DNA of 64,000 nucleotides from Pseudomonadota bacterium (lineage in GTDB: Bacteria; Pseudomonadota; Gammaproteobacteria; Burkholderiales; Burkholderiaceae_C), in the NCBI GenBank assembly GCA_021847345.1, contig JAJZTW010000004.1, forward strand, positions 26,635 to 90,634. Direction: 5' to 3'. A model generated the notes under the pieces. The model was not told the origin of the DNA, did no database searches, and saw only the letters and a list, made by a program, of their open reading frames with translations. This document shows positions 1-7,526 of this stretch, piece after piece (position 1 is the stretch's first letter; each line of letters begins with the position of its first letter). The position numbers were made by a program, and so were the translations under genes.

Positions 1-63
1 GTTTTTCCGCAGACCGTCGCGCTGCGCAGGTCATGCGCTGTGGCGGCTCCTGCGCGGGCGCTG
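1..63. other. Window edge, no gene called
   Basis: These bases lie beyond the qmcA stop. On the minus strand an ATG near base 34 opens a short frame running off the window edge. Eleven codons are too few to identify a protein, so nothing is called. Confidence 0.3.
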
Positions 64-981
64 TCAGGTCCGTGGGCCGGTGGGCGCCTTCCACACCGCC
101 ATCGCCGACGCGATCAGCGCGGCGGCCTGGCTCATGTCACCGGGAACGACCAGCGTGGTGCTGGTCTTGGCCAGGCGGCCGTAGGCGTCGAGCGCCTGTT
201 GCGCGACCTTGAGCTGCACCGCGTCGCTGCCTCCGGGCTTGCCGATGGCCTCGGCCACCAGCTCGATCGCGTGCGCGGTGGCAGCGGCCACCGCCTCGAT
301 GGCCGAAGCCTCTCCCTGCGCGCGGTTGATCGCGGCCTGGCGTTCACCCTCGGAGCGCTCGATCGCCGCCTGGCGCTCACCCTCGGCCTGGTTGATCTGC
401 TGCTGGCGCGTGCCTTCGGAGGTCGCGATCACCGCGCGCTTCTCGCGCTCGGCGGTGATCTGGCGCTGCATGGCGTGCAGGATCTCGGCGGGCGGGGTCA
501 GGTCCTTGATCTCGTAGCGCAGCACCTTCACGCCCCAGTTGGTGGCCGCCTCGTCGAGCGCCGAGACCACGCTGTGGTTGATGAAATCGCGCTCCTCGAA
601 GGTCTTGTCGAGTTCGAGCCGGCCGATCACCGAGCGCAGCGTGGTCTGCGCGAGTTGCGAGATGGCCACCACGTAGTTCGACGAGCCGTAGCTGGCGCGC
701 ATGGCGTCGGTGACCTGGAAGTACAGGATGCCGTCGACCGTCAGCTGGGTGTTGTCGCGCGTGATGCACACCTGGCTGGCGATGTCCATCGGCACCTCCT
801 TGAGCATGTGGCGATACGCCACGCGCTCGATGAAGGGCACGATCAGGTTCAGGCCCGGGGCCAGGGTGCGGTCGTACCTGCCCAGGCGCTCGACCACCCA
901 GGCATGCTGCTGCGGCACGACCTTGACCGCCCGCGACACCACGAGCACCGCGATCACGGCGAGGACGAGGACGAATTCCAT
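64..981 (-). CDS. qmcA: SPFH/band 7 membrane protease-associated protein (QmcA/paraslipin type)
   Basis: A 305-residue protein with one N-terminal hydrophobic segment (about residues 2-16), followed at once by the band 7 opening VVPQQHAWVVERLGRY. The central SPFH domain leads into a long charged helical tail rich in E, R, Q and A (about residues 180-250), the coiled coil expected for oligomer rings. The family forms membrane microdomain scaffolds and modulates FtsH-type proteases. It lies 36 bp downstream of nfeD on the same strand, the classic NfeD/SPFH pairing. Length and start match stomatin/QmcA relatives. The orientation of the C-terminal part across the membrane cannot be read here. Confidence 0.9.
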   Translation of the reverse strand: MEFVLVLAVIAVLVVSRAVKVVPQQHAWVVERLGRYDRTLAPGLNLIVPFIERVAYRHMLKEVPMDIASQVCITRDNTQLTVDGILYFQVTDAMRASYGSSNYVVAISQLAQTTLRSVIGRLELDKTFEERDFINHSVVSALDEAATNWGVKVLRYEIKDLTPPAEILHAMQRQITAEREKRAVIATSEGTRQQQINQAEGERQAAIERSEGERQAAINRAQGEASAIEAVAAATAHAIELVAEAIGKPGGSDAVQLKVAQQALDAYGRLAKTSTTLVVPGDMSQAAALIASAMAVWKAPTGPRT

Positions 982-1017
982 GGGGGGTCTCCAGGAGGCT
1001 GCGGGAAGGAAGCGGAT

Positions 1018-1470
1018 TCACTGTCCGCCACCGCGGGGCGGCGTTTCGTGTTCGGCATCGAGCACCAGGGTATTGCCATCGAGCGCGGCGATGCGAAAAC
1101 GCCCGGCAACCGGCTGTCCGCGCCCGAGGCGGGCCTGCCATTCGGCGCCGCGCCAGCGCACCGTGGACTGGCCCGCCTGGTCCCAGGCCTCGACGTCGAC
1201 CAGCGATCCGATGTCCAGGTTGACATCTCGGTTGGCTTGCGGCGGGCGCGGCTTGCTGCGCTTGCGCACCTGGTACAGCACGGCCACCGAGCCGGCGCCG
1301 ACCAGCGCGGCCAGCGCCCACTGCAGCTGCGGGCCCAGGCCCACGTGCGCGGCCAGCGCGCCGGCGGCGGCGCCCAGCGCGAGCATCAGCAGGTAAAAGC
1401 TGCCGCTGCCCAGCTCGAGGGCGACCAGTACGGCGGCGGTGATCCACCATTGCAGCGGGGGGCTTGGCAT
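1018..1470 (-). CDS. NfeD family membrane protein
   Basis: A 150-residue protein with two or three hydrophobic helices in residues 9-65 and a soluble C-terminal half (about 85-145) that looks like the NfeD OB-fold (segment GSLVDVEAWDQAGQSTVRWRG). This is the short NfeD form, without the ClpP-like protease domain of long versions. It is the first gene of a two-gene unit with qmcA, and partner function in membrane quality control is the family expectation. Transcription is divergent from the amino acid decarboxylase. Confidence 0.88.
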   Translation of the reverse strand: MPSPPLQWWITAAVLVALELGSGSFYLLMLALGAAAGALAAHVGLGPQLQWALAALVGAGSVAVLYQVRKRSKPRPPQANRDVNLDIGSLVDVEAWDQAGQSTVRWRGAEWQARLGRGQPVAGRFRIAALDGNTLVLDAEHETPPRGGGQ

Positions 1471-1531
1471 GGCGACTGCGGCGGGTTGATCTGTTGCGGA
1501 TCATACGGGCGTGTCGCCGGGCTGCGCCATG

Positions 1532-1560
1532 CGCGGGCATGTGCTCTACACTTGCCCGCG
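1532..1560. promoter_or_regulatory. Inverted repeat around a -10-like box upstream of the decarboxylase
   Basis: CGCGGGCA (1532-1539) and TGCCCGCG (1553-1560) form a perfect 8-bp inverted repeat with a 13-base centre. The centre ends in TACACT (1547-1552), a possible -10 box for the plus-strand decarboxylase. No good -35 box is seen. It could be an operator or a leader hairpin. Confidence 0.35.
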
Positions 1561-1605
1561 CAACTCCGGGGCGGGCTCGGAATTGCCGTCCGGACCCCTT
1601 TCGCC

Positions 1606-3882
1606 ATGCGTTTTTGCTTTCCGATCGTCATCATCGACGAGGATTTCCGCTCCGAGAACAACTCGGGCCTGGGTATTCGCGCGCTGGCCGCGGCCATCGA
1701 GGCCGAGGGCAGCGAGGTGCTGGGGGTCACCAGTTTCGGCGACCTCGCCAGCTTCGCCCAGCAGCAGTCGCGCGCCAGCGCGTTCATCCTGTCCATCGAC
1801 GACGAGGAGTTCGCCGCCGCGCTGCCGGGCGAGGAAGCGCCGGTGGTCAAGACCCTGAGGCAGTTCATCGGCGAGATCCGCTTTCGCAACGCCGAGATCC
1901 CGATCTACCTGTACGGCGAGACACGCACGTCGCGCCACATCCCGAACGACATCCTGCGCGAACTCCACGGCTTCATCCACATGTTCGAGGACACGCCGGA
2001 GTTCGTCGCCCGCCACATCATCCGCGAGGCCAAGTCCTACCTGGACTCGCTGGCGCCGCCGTTCTTTCGCGCCCTGGTCGGCTACGCGGCCGACGGCTCC
2101 TATTCGTGGCATTGCCCGGGGCACTCCGGCGGCGTCGCCTTCCTGAAAAGCCCGGTCGGTCAGATGTTTCACCAGTTCTTCGGCGAGAACCTGCTGCGCG
2201 CCGACGTCTGCAACGCTGTCGACGAACTCGGCCAGCTGCTCGATCACACCGGTCCGGTGGCGGCCTCCGAGCGCAACGCGGCGCGCATCTTCCACGCCGA
2301 CCACCTGTTCTTCGTCACCAACGGCACGTCGACCTCGAACAAGATGGTGTGGCATTCGACCGTCGCGCCGGGCGACGTGGTGGTGGTCGACCGCAACTGC
2401 CACAAGAGCGTGCTGCACGCCATCATCATGACCGGCGCGCTGCCGGTGTTCCTCACGCCCACGCGCAACCACTACGGCATCATCGGGCCGATCGCGCGCG
2501 AGGAATTCCAGCGCGAGAACATCGAGCGCAAGATTGCCGCCAACCCGCTGACCGCGCACCTGGCCGGCAAGGTCAAGCCGCGCGTGCTGACCATCACGCA
2601 ATCGACCTACGACGGCGTGCTGTACAACGTCGACACCATCAAGCAGATGCTCGACGGCTACATCGACACCCTGCATTTCGACGAGGCCTGGCTGCCGCAC
2701 GCGACCTTCCACCCGTTCTACGCCGGCATGCACGCCATCGGGGAAGGGCGAGCGCGCACCCGCGAGTCGATGGTGTTCTCCACGCAGTCCACGCACAAGC
2801 TGCTGGCCGGGCTGAGCCAGGCCTCGCAGATCCTGGTGCAGGATTCCGAGACCCGAAGCCTCGACCGGCCCCGCTTCAACGAGGCCTACCTGATGCATTC
2901 CTCGACCTCGCCGCAGTACGCGATCATCGCGTCCTGCGACGTCGCCGCGGCGATGATGGAGCCGCCCGGCGGTACCGCGCTGGTCGAGGAGAGCATCGTC
3001 GAAGCGCTGAACTTCCGCCGCGCGATGCACAAGGTGGCCGAGGAGTTCGGGCACGACTGGTGGTTCCGTGTCTGGGGGCCCGAGCAGGAACTGGCGCCCG
3101 AGGGTATCGGCGCGCGCGAGGACTGGATGCTCGGCAGCCAGCATGACTGGCACGGCTTCGGCGAGCTCGCACCGGGGTTCAACATGCTCGACCCGATCAA
3201 GGCCACCGTGATCACGCCGGGGCTGGACCTGCACGGCAACTTCGCCGAGAGCGGAATTCCTGCCGCGGTGGTCACCAAGTACCTGGCCGAGCATGGGGTG
3301 ATCGTCGAGAAGACCGGGCTCTACAGCTTTTTCATCATGTTCACCATCGGCATCACCAAGGGCCGCTGGAACACCCTGCTGACCGCGCTGCAGCAGTTCA
3401 AGGACGACTACGACCGCAACCAGCCGCTGTGGCGCATCCTGCCGGAGTTCGTCGCGCAGCATCCGATGTACGAGCGCGTCGGGCTGCGCGACCTGTGCCA
3501 GCGCATCCACACCGCCTATCAGGGCAACGACGTGGCGCGCCTGACCACCGAGATGTACCTGTCGAGCCTGCAGCCAGCGATGACCCCGACCGAGGCCTAC
3601 GCGCGAATGGCGCACCGCGACATCGAGCGCGTCGGCATCGACGACCTCGAGGGCCGCATCACCACCTCGCTGCTGACGCCGTACCCCCCGGGCATCCCGC
3701 TGCTGATCCCGGGCGAGAGATTCAACGCCAAGATCGTTCGCTACCTGCAGTTCGCGCGCGAGTTCAATCGCCTGTTCCCGGGCTTCGCCACCGATATCCA
3801 CGGCCTGGTCGAGGAGGAGGGCGACGACGGGCGCAAGCGCTACTGCATCGATTGCGTCCGCGGCGAACCATCGCGGCGCTGA
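1606..3882 (+). CDS. Orn/Lys/Arg decarboxylase (AdiA/LdcC/SpeC family)
   Basis: A 758-residue PLP-dependent decarboxylase. The start at 1606 is chosen because the family N-terminal wing domain begins right there (MRFCFPIVIIDEDF); the frame is open further upstream but not protein-like. The core has VVVVDRNCHKS, HFDEAW and the PLP-lysine motif STHK with Lys near residue 398, and the C-terminal domain carries TPYPPGIPLLIPGE. These enzymes remove CO2 from arginine, lysine or ornithine, giving agmatine, cadaverine or putrescine for acid resistance or polyamine supply. The length fits arginine decarboxylase AdiA better than the shorter lysine and ornithine enzymes, but substrate cannot be settled by eye. 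It stands alone, with no antiporter gene beside it. Confidence 0.9.
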   Translation: MRFCFPIVIIDEDFRSENNSGLGIRALAAAIEAEGSEVLGVTSFGDLASFAQQQSRASAFILSIDDEEFAAALPGEEAPVVKTLRQFIGEIRFRNAEIPIYLYGETRTSRHIPNDILRELHGFIHMFEDTPEFVARHIIREAKSYLDSLAPPFFRALVGYAADGSYSWHCPGHSGGVAFLKSPVGQMFHQFFGENLLRADVCNAVDELGQLLDHTGPVAASERNAARIFHADHLFFVTNGTSTSNKMVWHSTVAPGDVVVVDRNCHKSVLHAIIMTGALPVFLTPTRNHYGIIGPIAREEFQRENIERKIAANPLTAHLAGKVKPRVLTITQSTYDGVLYNVDTIKQMLDGYIDTLHFDEAWLPHATFHPFYAGMHAIGEGRARTRESMVFSTQSTHKLLAGLSQASQILVQDSETRSLDRPRFNEAYLMHSSTSPQYAIIASCDVAAAMMEPPGGTALVEESIVEALNFRRAMHKVAEEFGHDWWFRVWGPEQELAPEGIGAREDWMLGSQHDWHGFGELAPGFNMLDPIKATVITPGLDLHGNFAESGIPAAVVTKYLAEHGVIVEKTGLYSFFIMFTIGITKGRWNTLLTALQQFKDDYDRNQPLWRILPEFVAQHPMYERVGLRDLCQRIHTAYQGNDVARLTTEMYLSSLQPAMTPTEAYARMAHRDIERVGIDDLEGRITTSLLTPYPPGIPLLIPGERFNAKIVRYLQFAREFNRLFPGFATDIHGLVEEEGDDGRKRYCIDCVRGEPSRR

Positions 3883-4111
3883 AGGGTTTACGCAGGCCAC
3901 GCGCAGCATGGCGTGATGGGAAACATATTCGGATGTTGGTTCCGAAAACCTAGCAAAAAAGCCACCCAACCCCTGCCTATCATTCCCCCGAAGGTCGCGC
4001 TGGAGGCGTGGCTCGATCGACGCATTCGCGGTGGTCGAGCCCCTCGCAAGCGCTGCGGCCGCCCATGCGGCATTGCGTTCCCGACATGCCGGGACCGATC
4101 GAGGAGCAGGA
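3883..4111 (+). promoter_or_regulatory. Leader/promoter region of the first propeller lipoprotein gene
   Basis: This 229-bp gap holds an A/T-richer patch (about 3920-3970) and TGCCTATCAT at 3974-3983, an extended -10-like element. The stretch from about 3950 to 4034 closely resembles one upstream of the second propeller gene (about 5695-5782): the same -10-like box, then AAGGTCGC, then GGCTCGAT followed by CGCATTCGCG. A recognisable ribosome binding site (GGAGCAGG) precedes the ATG at 4112. The transcription start is inferred. Confidence 0.45.
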
Positions 4112-5311
4112 ATGATGAGACCATGCATGGTGGGGCCGCGCCCGACGCGCTGGGTGCCAGGGGTGTTGCTGGCGCTTTCGCTGACAGCCTGCGGAGGAGG
4201 CCCGAGCGGCGGCGGCCCCACCGGCACCGGCTCCGCGGGCTCCACGGGCTCCACGGGCAGCAGCGGCGGCAGCGGCTCGTCGGTGACCGGCAACGCCAGC
4301 ACGGGTAGCGTGAGCGGCGGTGCGACGCACTACGCCTACGTGACCAACCTGAATTCGGCACAGGTGACCCAGTATCCTCTGGCGGCCGACGGAACGTTGT
4401 CGACGGGCAGCCAGCCGCCGGTGGCCACGGGCCCCGCACCCGCCGGCTTGGTCCTCGACCCGACCGGACCCTTCGCCTACGTGGCGAATCTTCATGGCGC
4501 CAGTGTCTCGCAATACACCATCCAGAGCGGCGGCGCGCTCGTGCCCATGAGCCCGGCCTCGGTGCCTGCGAGTGCGTCTCCCGGCGCGTTGGCGACCGAT
4601 GCCAGCGGAAGGTTCCTGTACGTGCTGAACAATTCAGCCGGCAGCGTCTCCCAGTACACCATCGGAAACTACGGGGCTCTCACCCCGATGTCCCCGCCGA
4701 CGGTGGCGACCGGTGCAGGCCCTTCGGCGATCGCCGACAGCGTGCAGACCGGCGCGATCTACGTGACCAACCAGGGGAGCAATTCCGTGTCGGAGTACCA
4801 GCCCTCCGCGACCGGGGCTCTGAGCCCGATGCCTACCGCGTCCATGCCCACCGGGGCCTCTCCCGAGGGCATTGCGGTGGACCCCAAGGGGCCCTATGTG
4901 TATGTCACGAATAGCGCTGACAACACCGTTTCGCAATACGTGGCCGACGCCGCGGGCGCGCTGAGTCCGTCGCCCGCAGCGCCGGTGGCCGCCGGCCAGG
5001 CGCCCGCGGCCATCGTCGTCGACCCCAGCGGGCACTATGTGTACGTGGCCAATACCGTGGGCATGACGATTTCCGCCTACACCATCGGCAGTTCGGGGGC
5101 CTTGACGCCGATGGCCACGCCGACGCCGGTACCCACGGGCACGTCGCCGCAGGGCATGGCCTTCGGGCCGGCAGGCACGGTGCTGTACGTGGCCAACGTC
5201 GGCTCGAACAGCGTGTCCGAGTACGCGATCGGCAGCCAGGGACAACTCAGCGCGCTGGGCACCATGGCGCTCGGCGCGGGGAGCGGTCCGATGAGCATCG
5301 CGCTGCGCTGA
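4112..5311 (+). CDS. Seven-bladed YVTN beta-propeller lipoprotein, first of three paralogues
   Basis: A 399-residue predicted lipoprotein. The signal segment WVPGVLLALSLTAC ends in a lipobox Cys followed by a Gly/Ser/Thr-rich linker, which argues for the ATG at 4112 (or the adjacent one at 4115). Seven repeats of about 47 residues follow, each with a YVxN core and a SQY/SEY partner, for example AYVTNLNSAQVTQY, VYVTNSADNTVSQY and LYVANVGSNSVSEY, as in lactonase/YVTN-family propellers. Unlike its two downstream paralogues it has no GGTLSGL module between lipobox and propeller. It is presumably envelope-anchored. Function is unknown; propeller homology alone does not show lactonase activity. Confidence 0.85.
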   Translation: MMRPCMVGPRPTRWVPGVLLALSLTACGGGPSGGGPTGTGSAGSTGSTGSSGGSGSSVTGNASTGSVSGGATHYAYVTNLNSAQVTQYPLAADGTLSTGSQPPVATGPAPAGLVLDPTGPFAYVANLHGASVSQYTIQSGGALVPMSPASVPASASPGALATDASGRFLYVLNNSAGSVSQYTIGNYGALTPMSPPTVATGAGPSAIADSVQTGAIYVTNQGSNSVSEYQPSATGALSPMPTASMPTGASPEGIAVDPKGPYVYVTNSADNTVSQYVADAAGALSPSPAAPVAAGQAPAAIVVDPSGHYVYVANTVGMTISAYTIGSSGALTPMATPTPVPTGTSPQGMAFGPAGTVLYVANVGSNSVSEYAIGSQGQLSALGTMALGAGSGPMSIALR

Positions 5312-5866
5312 GCCGGCGCGGCTCGCGCCGCGCGCGGCGCAGGCACCGCAGCCTGGGCCCTCGCCGCGGGCCAGCGGGCGGACCCGCGCCTTCGCTGCCG
5401 GGGCGGCTCCCGCCGGCAGTCGCCCGGCTCATTCGCTGAGCTCGATTCAACGCAAGGATCGCGGGTCAGTCGAATCCGTCGCGCGATTTCAATCACCAGT
5501 TTCCAGGTTTTTCCAAATATTCCGGGCTCGGTCGGTGGGAAAGGCGATCCCGGGGTCTGTGTTTATTGCAACGATTCATCGCATGGCGAGGCCGCTGGAC
5601 GCGGTGAGCTGCGTTCCGAATTGCTTCTCGCGATTCCTGGTGCGGGTATCGAGATATTTTTCAGGATGTTATTTGAACGATACCCTGGTGTTTTTAAGAA
5701 AAATCCAGGAAAAATACCCCTGGCAAATGCCTATCATCCCTCAAGGTCGCACGGGATACGGGCTCGATATTCGCATTCGCGATTTTCCGAGCACGTCGCG
5801 GGCGGTTTGCAAGCCGAACAGGTCAGGCACCCGCATGGGGAGCCCTCGACCAACCAGGGAGAGAGG
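5312..5866 (+). promoter_or_regulatory. Long intergenic region with the leader of the second propeller gene
   Basis: This is the largest gene-free stretch in the window (555 bp). The first 150 bp are G+C-rich with no clear signal. The segment 5490-5740 is A/T-rich against its surroundings and contains several CCAGG/CCTGG words that can pair in alternative hairpins (5684-5723). TGCCTATCAT at 5728-5737 matches the box upstream of the first propeller gene, and homology continues to about 5782. A ribosome binding site (GGGAGAGAGG) precedes the ATG at 5867. Short open frames here have no protein-like character. Confidence 0.45.
5684..5723 (+). promoter_or_regulatory. Alternative hairpins CCTGG/CCAGG/CCTGG before the second propeller gene
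   Basis: CCTGG (5684-5688) with the following T-run can pair with the A-run and CCAGG ending at 5709. The same CCAGG (5705-5709) can instead pair with CCTGG at 5719-5723, so the two hairpins exclude each other. The element lies just 5' of the -10-like box at 5728, so it may act at the DNA level rather than in the mRNA. Confidence 0.35.
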
Positions 5867-7456
5867 ATGATGGGACGATGCATGAGCGTGCCGCGACTGA
5901 CGCGGTGGTTGCCGGGTCTGCTGCTGGCGCTTTCGCTGGCGGCCTGCGGGGGCGGGTCGTCGGGCAGGAGCTATTCGATCGGCGGCACGCTCAGCGGGCT
6001 GGCCGCGTCGAAGCAGCTGACGCTGCTGAACAACGGAAGCGATTCGCTGACCCTGTCGGCCAACGGTGCCTTCACGTTTGCCAGCAAGATTCCACGTCGC
6101 AGTTCGTACAACGTGTCGGTGGGAAGCCGACCGCCCGGGCAGTTCTGCAGCATCGTCAACGGCAGCGGCTTCGGGGTCGTGAGCAACGTCAACAACGTCC
6201 AGGTGCGCTGCGTCGCCACCGTGAGCATCGGTGGCACGCTCAGCGGCCTGACGAGCGGTCAGAAGGTCACGCTGCTGGATAACGGCGGCAATCAGCTGAC
6301 CCTGACGGCCAACGGGAACTTCCTGTTCCCGTCCACGGTGCCCGCCGGCAGCAGCTACACCATCTCGGTGGCCAGCCAGCCTGGCGGGCAGACCTGCACC
6401 GTGGCGCAGGGCACGGGCTACGGCATCACGAGCAATGTCACGAGCGTGGCGGTGAACTGCGCGGCCGCGCACTACGCCTACGTGAGCAATCTCAATGCCC
6501 AGAACGTCACACAGTACCTGGTCGGCAGCGGCGGGGCGTTGTCGCCCACGACCCAGGCGCCGGTTCCTACCGGAGTGTCGCCCGGGGCCGTCGTGCTCGA
6601 CCCCACCGGGCCGTACGCGTATGTGCCCAACGTGGCTTCCGGCACCATCTCCCAGTATGACATCGGCAGCGGCGGTGCGCTCACACCGATGGCGGTGTCT
6701 GCTGTCTCGGCCGGCCACGCGCCAGGTTGGATGGCCATCGATCCCGCCGGCAACTATGCGTATGTGCTCGACGCAAGCTCCGCGAGCGTGCTGCAGTACG
6801 CGATCGGCAGCAGCGGCGAGCTCAGCCCGACTGTCGCCGCGCCGGTTCCTGCAGGCAGCACCCCGCAGAGCATCGTGGTCGACGGGGCGGCTGCTGCCGT
6901 CTATGTGGCGAACACGGGGGGGAATTCGATCTCCCAGTACACCATCGGGACTGCGGGGGCACTCACGCCGATGGCAACCGCGACGGTCGCCGCCGGCACG
7001 TCTCCCGCGGCGATTGCCGTCGACCCGGCGGCGCCCTACGTCTACGTGGCGAACAGTGGTGACAACACCATTTCGCAATACTCCGTGGGTGCCGGGGGCG
7101 CTCTGAGCGCGCTGCCCTCGGGCACGGTGGCGACGGGCAGGAATCCGGTGGCCATCGCCGTCGACCCGAGCGGCAGCTACGTCTACGTCGTCAACGTCAA
7201 CGACAACACGATCTCCGGGTACAGCATCGGCAGCTCGGGCGCACTGACCGCCATCGGCACACCCATCGCCACGGGCACGGGCCCCCAGAGCATCGCCTTC
7301 GGGCCGGGCGGCACGGACCTGTACGTGACCAACCTGCTGTCCGACAGCTTGTCCGAGTATGCGATCGGCAGCAACGGACAGCTCAGCCCGCTTGGCACGC
7401 CGGGCACGCTTTCCGTGACCACGGGAAGCGGTCCCCAGGGCATCGCGGTGCGCTGA
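5867..7456 (+). CDS. YVTN beta-propeller lipoprotein with two N-terminal GGTLSGL modules, second paralogue
   Basis: A 529-residue lipoprotein with signal segment WLPGLLLALSLAAC, nearly identical to that of the gene before. After the lipobox come two tandem modules of about 80 residues (roughly 36-115 and 117-198). Each opens with SIGGTLSGL, continues through a TLLNNG/TLLDNG and ANGxFxF core, and ends with two Cys (GQFCS...VRC and GQTCT...VNC) that could form a disulfide. Seven YVTN blades follow, from AYVSNLNAQNVTQY to LYVTNLLSDSLSEY. The module type is common in exported proteobacterial proteins. The start at 5867 fits ribosome binding site and lipobox. Function is unknown; a surface or periplasmic binding role is inferred. 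Confidence 0.85.
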   Translation: MMGRCMSVPRLTRWLPGLLLALSLAACGGGSSGRSYSIGGTLSGLAASKQLTLLNNGSDSLTLSANGAFTFASKIPRRSSYNVSVGSRPPGQFCSIVNGSGFGVVSNVNNVQVRCVATVSIGGTLSGLTSGQKVTLLDNGGNQLTLTANGNFLFPSTVPAGSSYTISVASQPGGQTCTVAQGTGYGITSNVTSVAVNCAAAHYAYVSNLNAQNVTQYLVGSGGALSPTTQAPVPTGVSPGAVVLDPTGPYAYVPNVASGTISQYDIGSGGALTPMAVSAVSAGHAPGWMAIDPAGNYAYVLDASSASVLQYAIGSSGELSPTVAAPVPAGSTPQSIVVDGAAAAVYVANTGGNSISQYTIGTAGALTPMATATVAAGTSPAAIAVDPAAPYVYVANSGDNTISQYSVGAGGALSALPSGTVATGRNPVAIAVDPSGSYVYVVNVNDNTISGYSIGSSGALTAIGTPIATGTGPQSIAFGPGGTDLYVTNLLSDSLSEYAIGSNGQLSPLGTPGTLSVTTGSGPQGIAVR

Positions 7457-7462
7457 TTCGCC

Positions 7463-7501
7463 GGCATCCGGCGCGGCGGGGGACCCGCGACGCCGGATGC
7501 C
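7463..7501 (+). terminator. 11-bp hairpin between second and third propeller genes
   Basis: GGCATCCGGCG (7463-7473) and CGCCGGATGCC (7491-7501) are perfect complements around a 17-base loop, starting 7 bp after the stop codon. Only TTGG follows, so this is not a canonical intrinsic terminator. It may stabilise the upstream mRNA or attenuate read-through into the third gene. Confidence 0.5.
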
Positions 7502-7526
7502 TTGGCCCAACCCATTGGAGTGGGAT

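Noticed and set aside
1546..4302. A 918-codon open frame on the minus strand opposite the decarboxylase
   Set aside because: It mirrors the real gene's codon pattern, its translation is a repetitive Ala/Arg/Val/Asp mixture with no motif, and the plus-strand protein is a clear family member.
5535..5870. A 111-codon frame in the intergenic region before the second propeller gene
   Set aside because: It has no ribosome binding site, an odd composition, and crosses the conserved promoter-like block.
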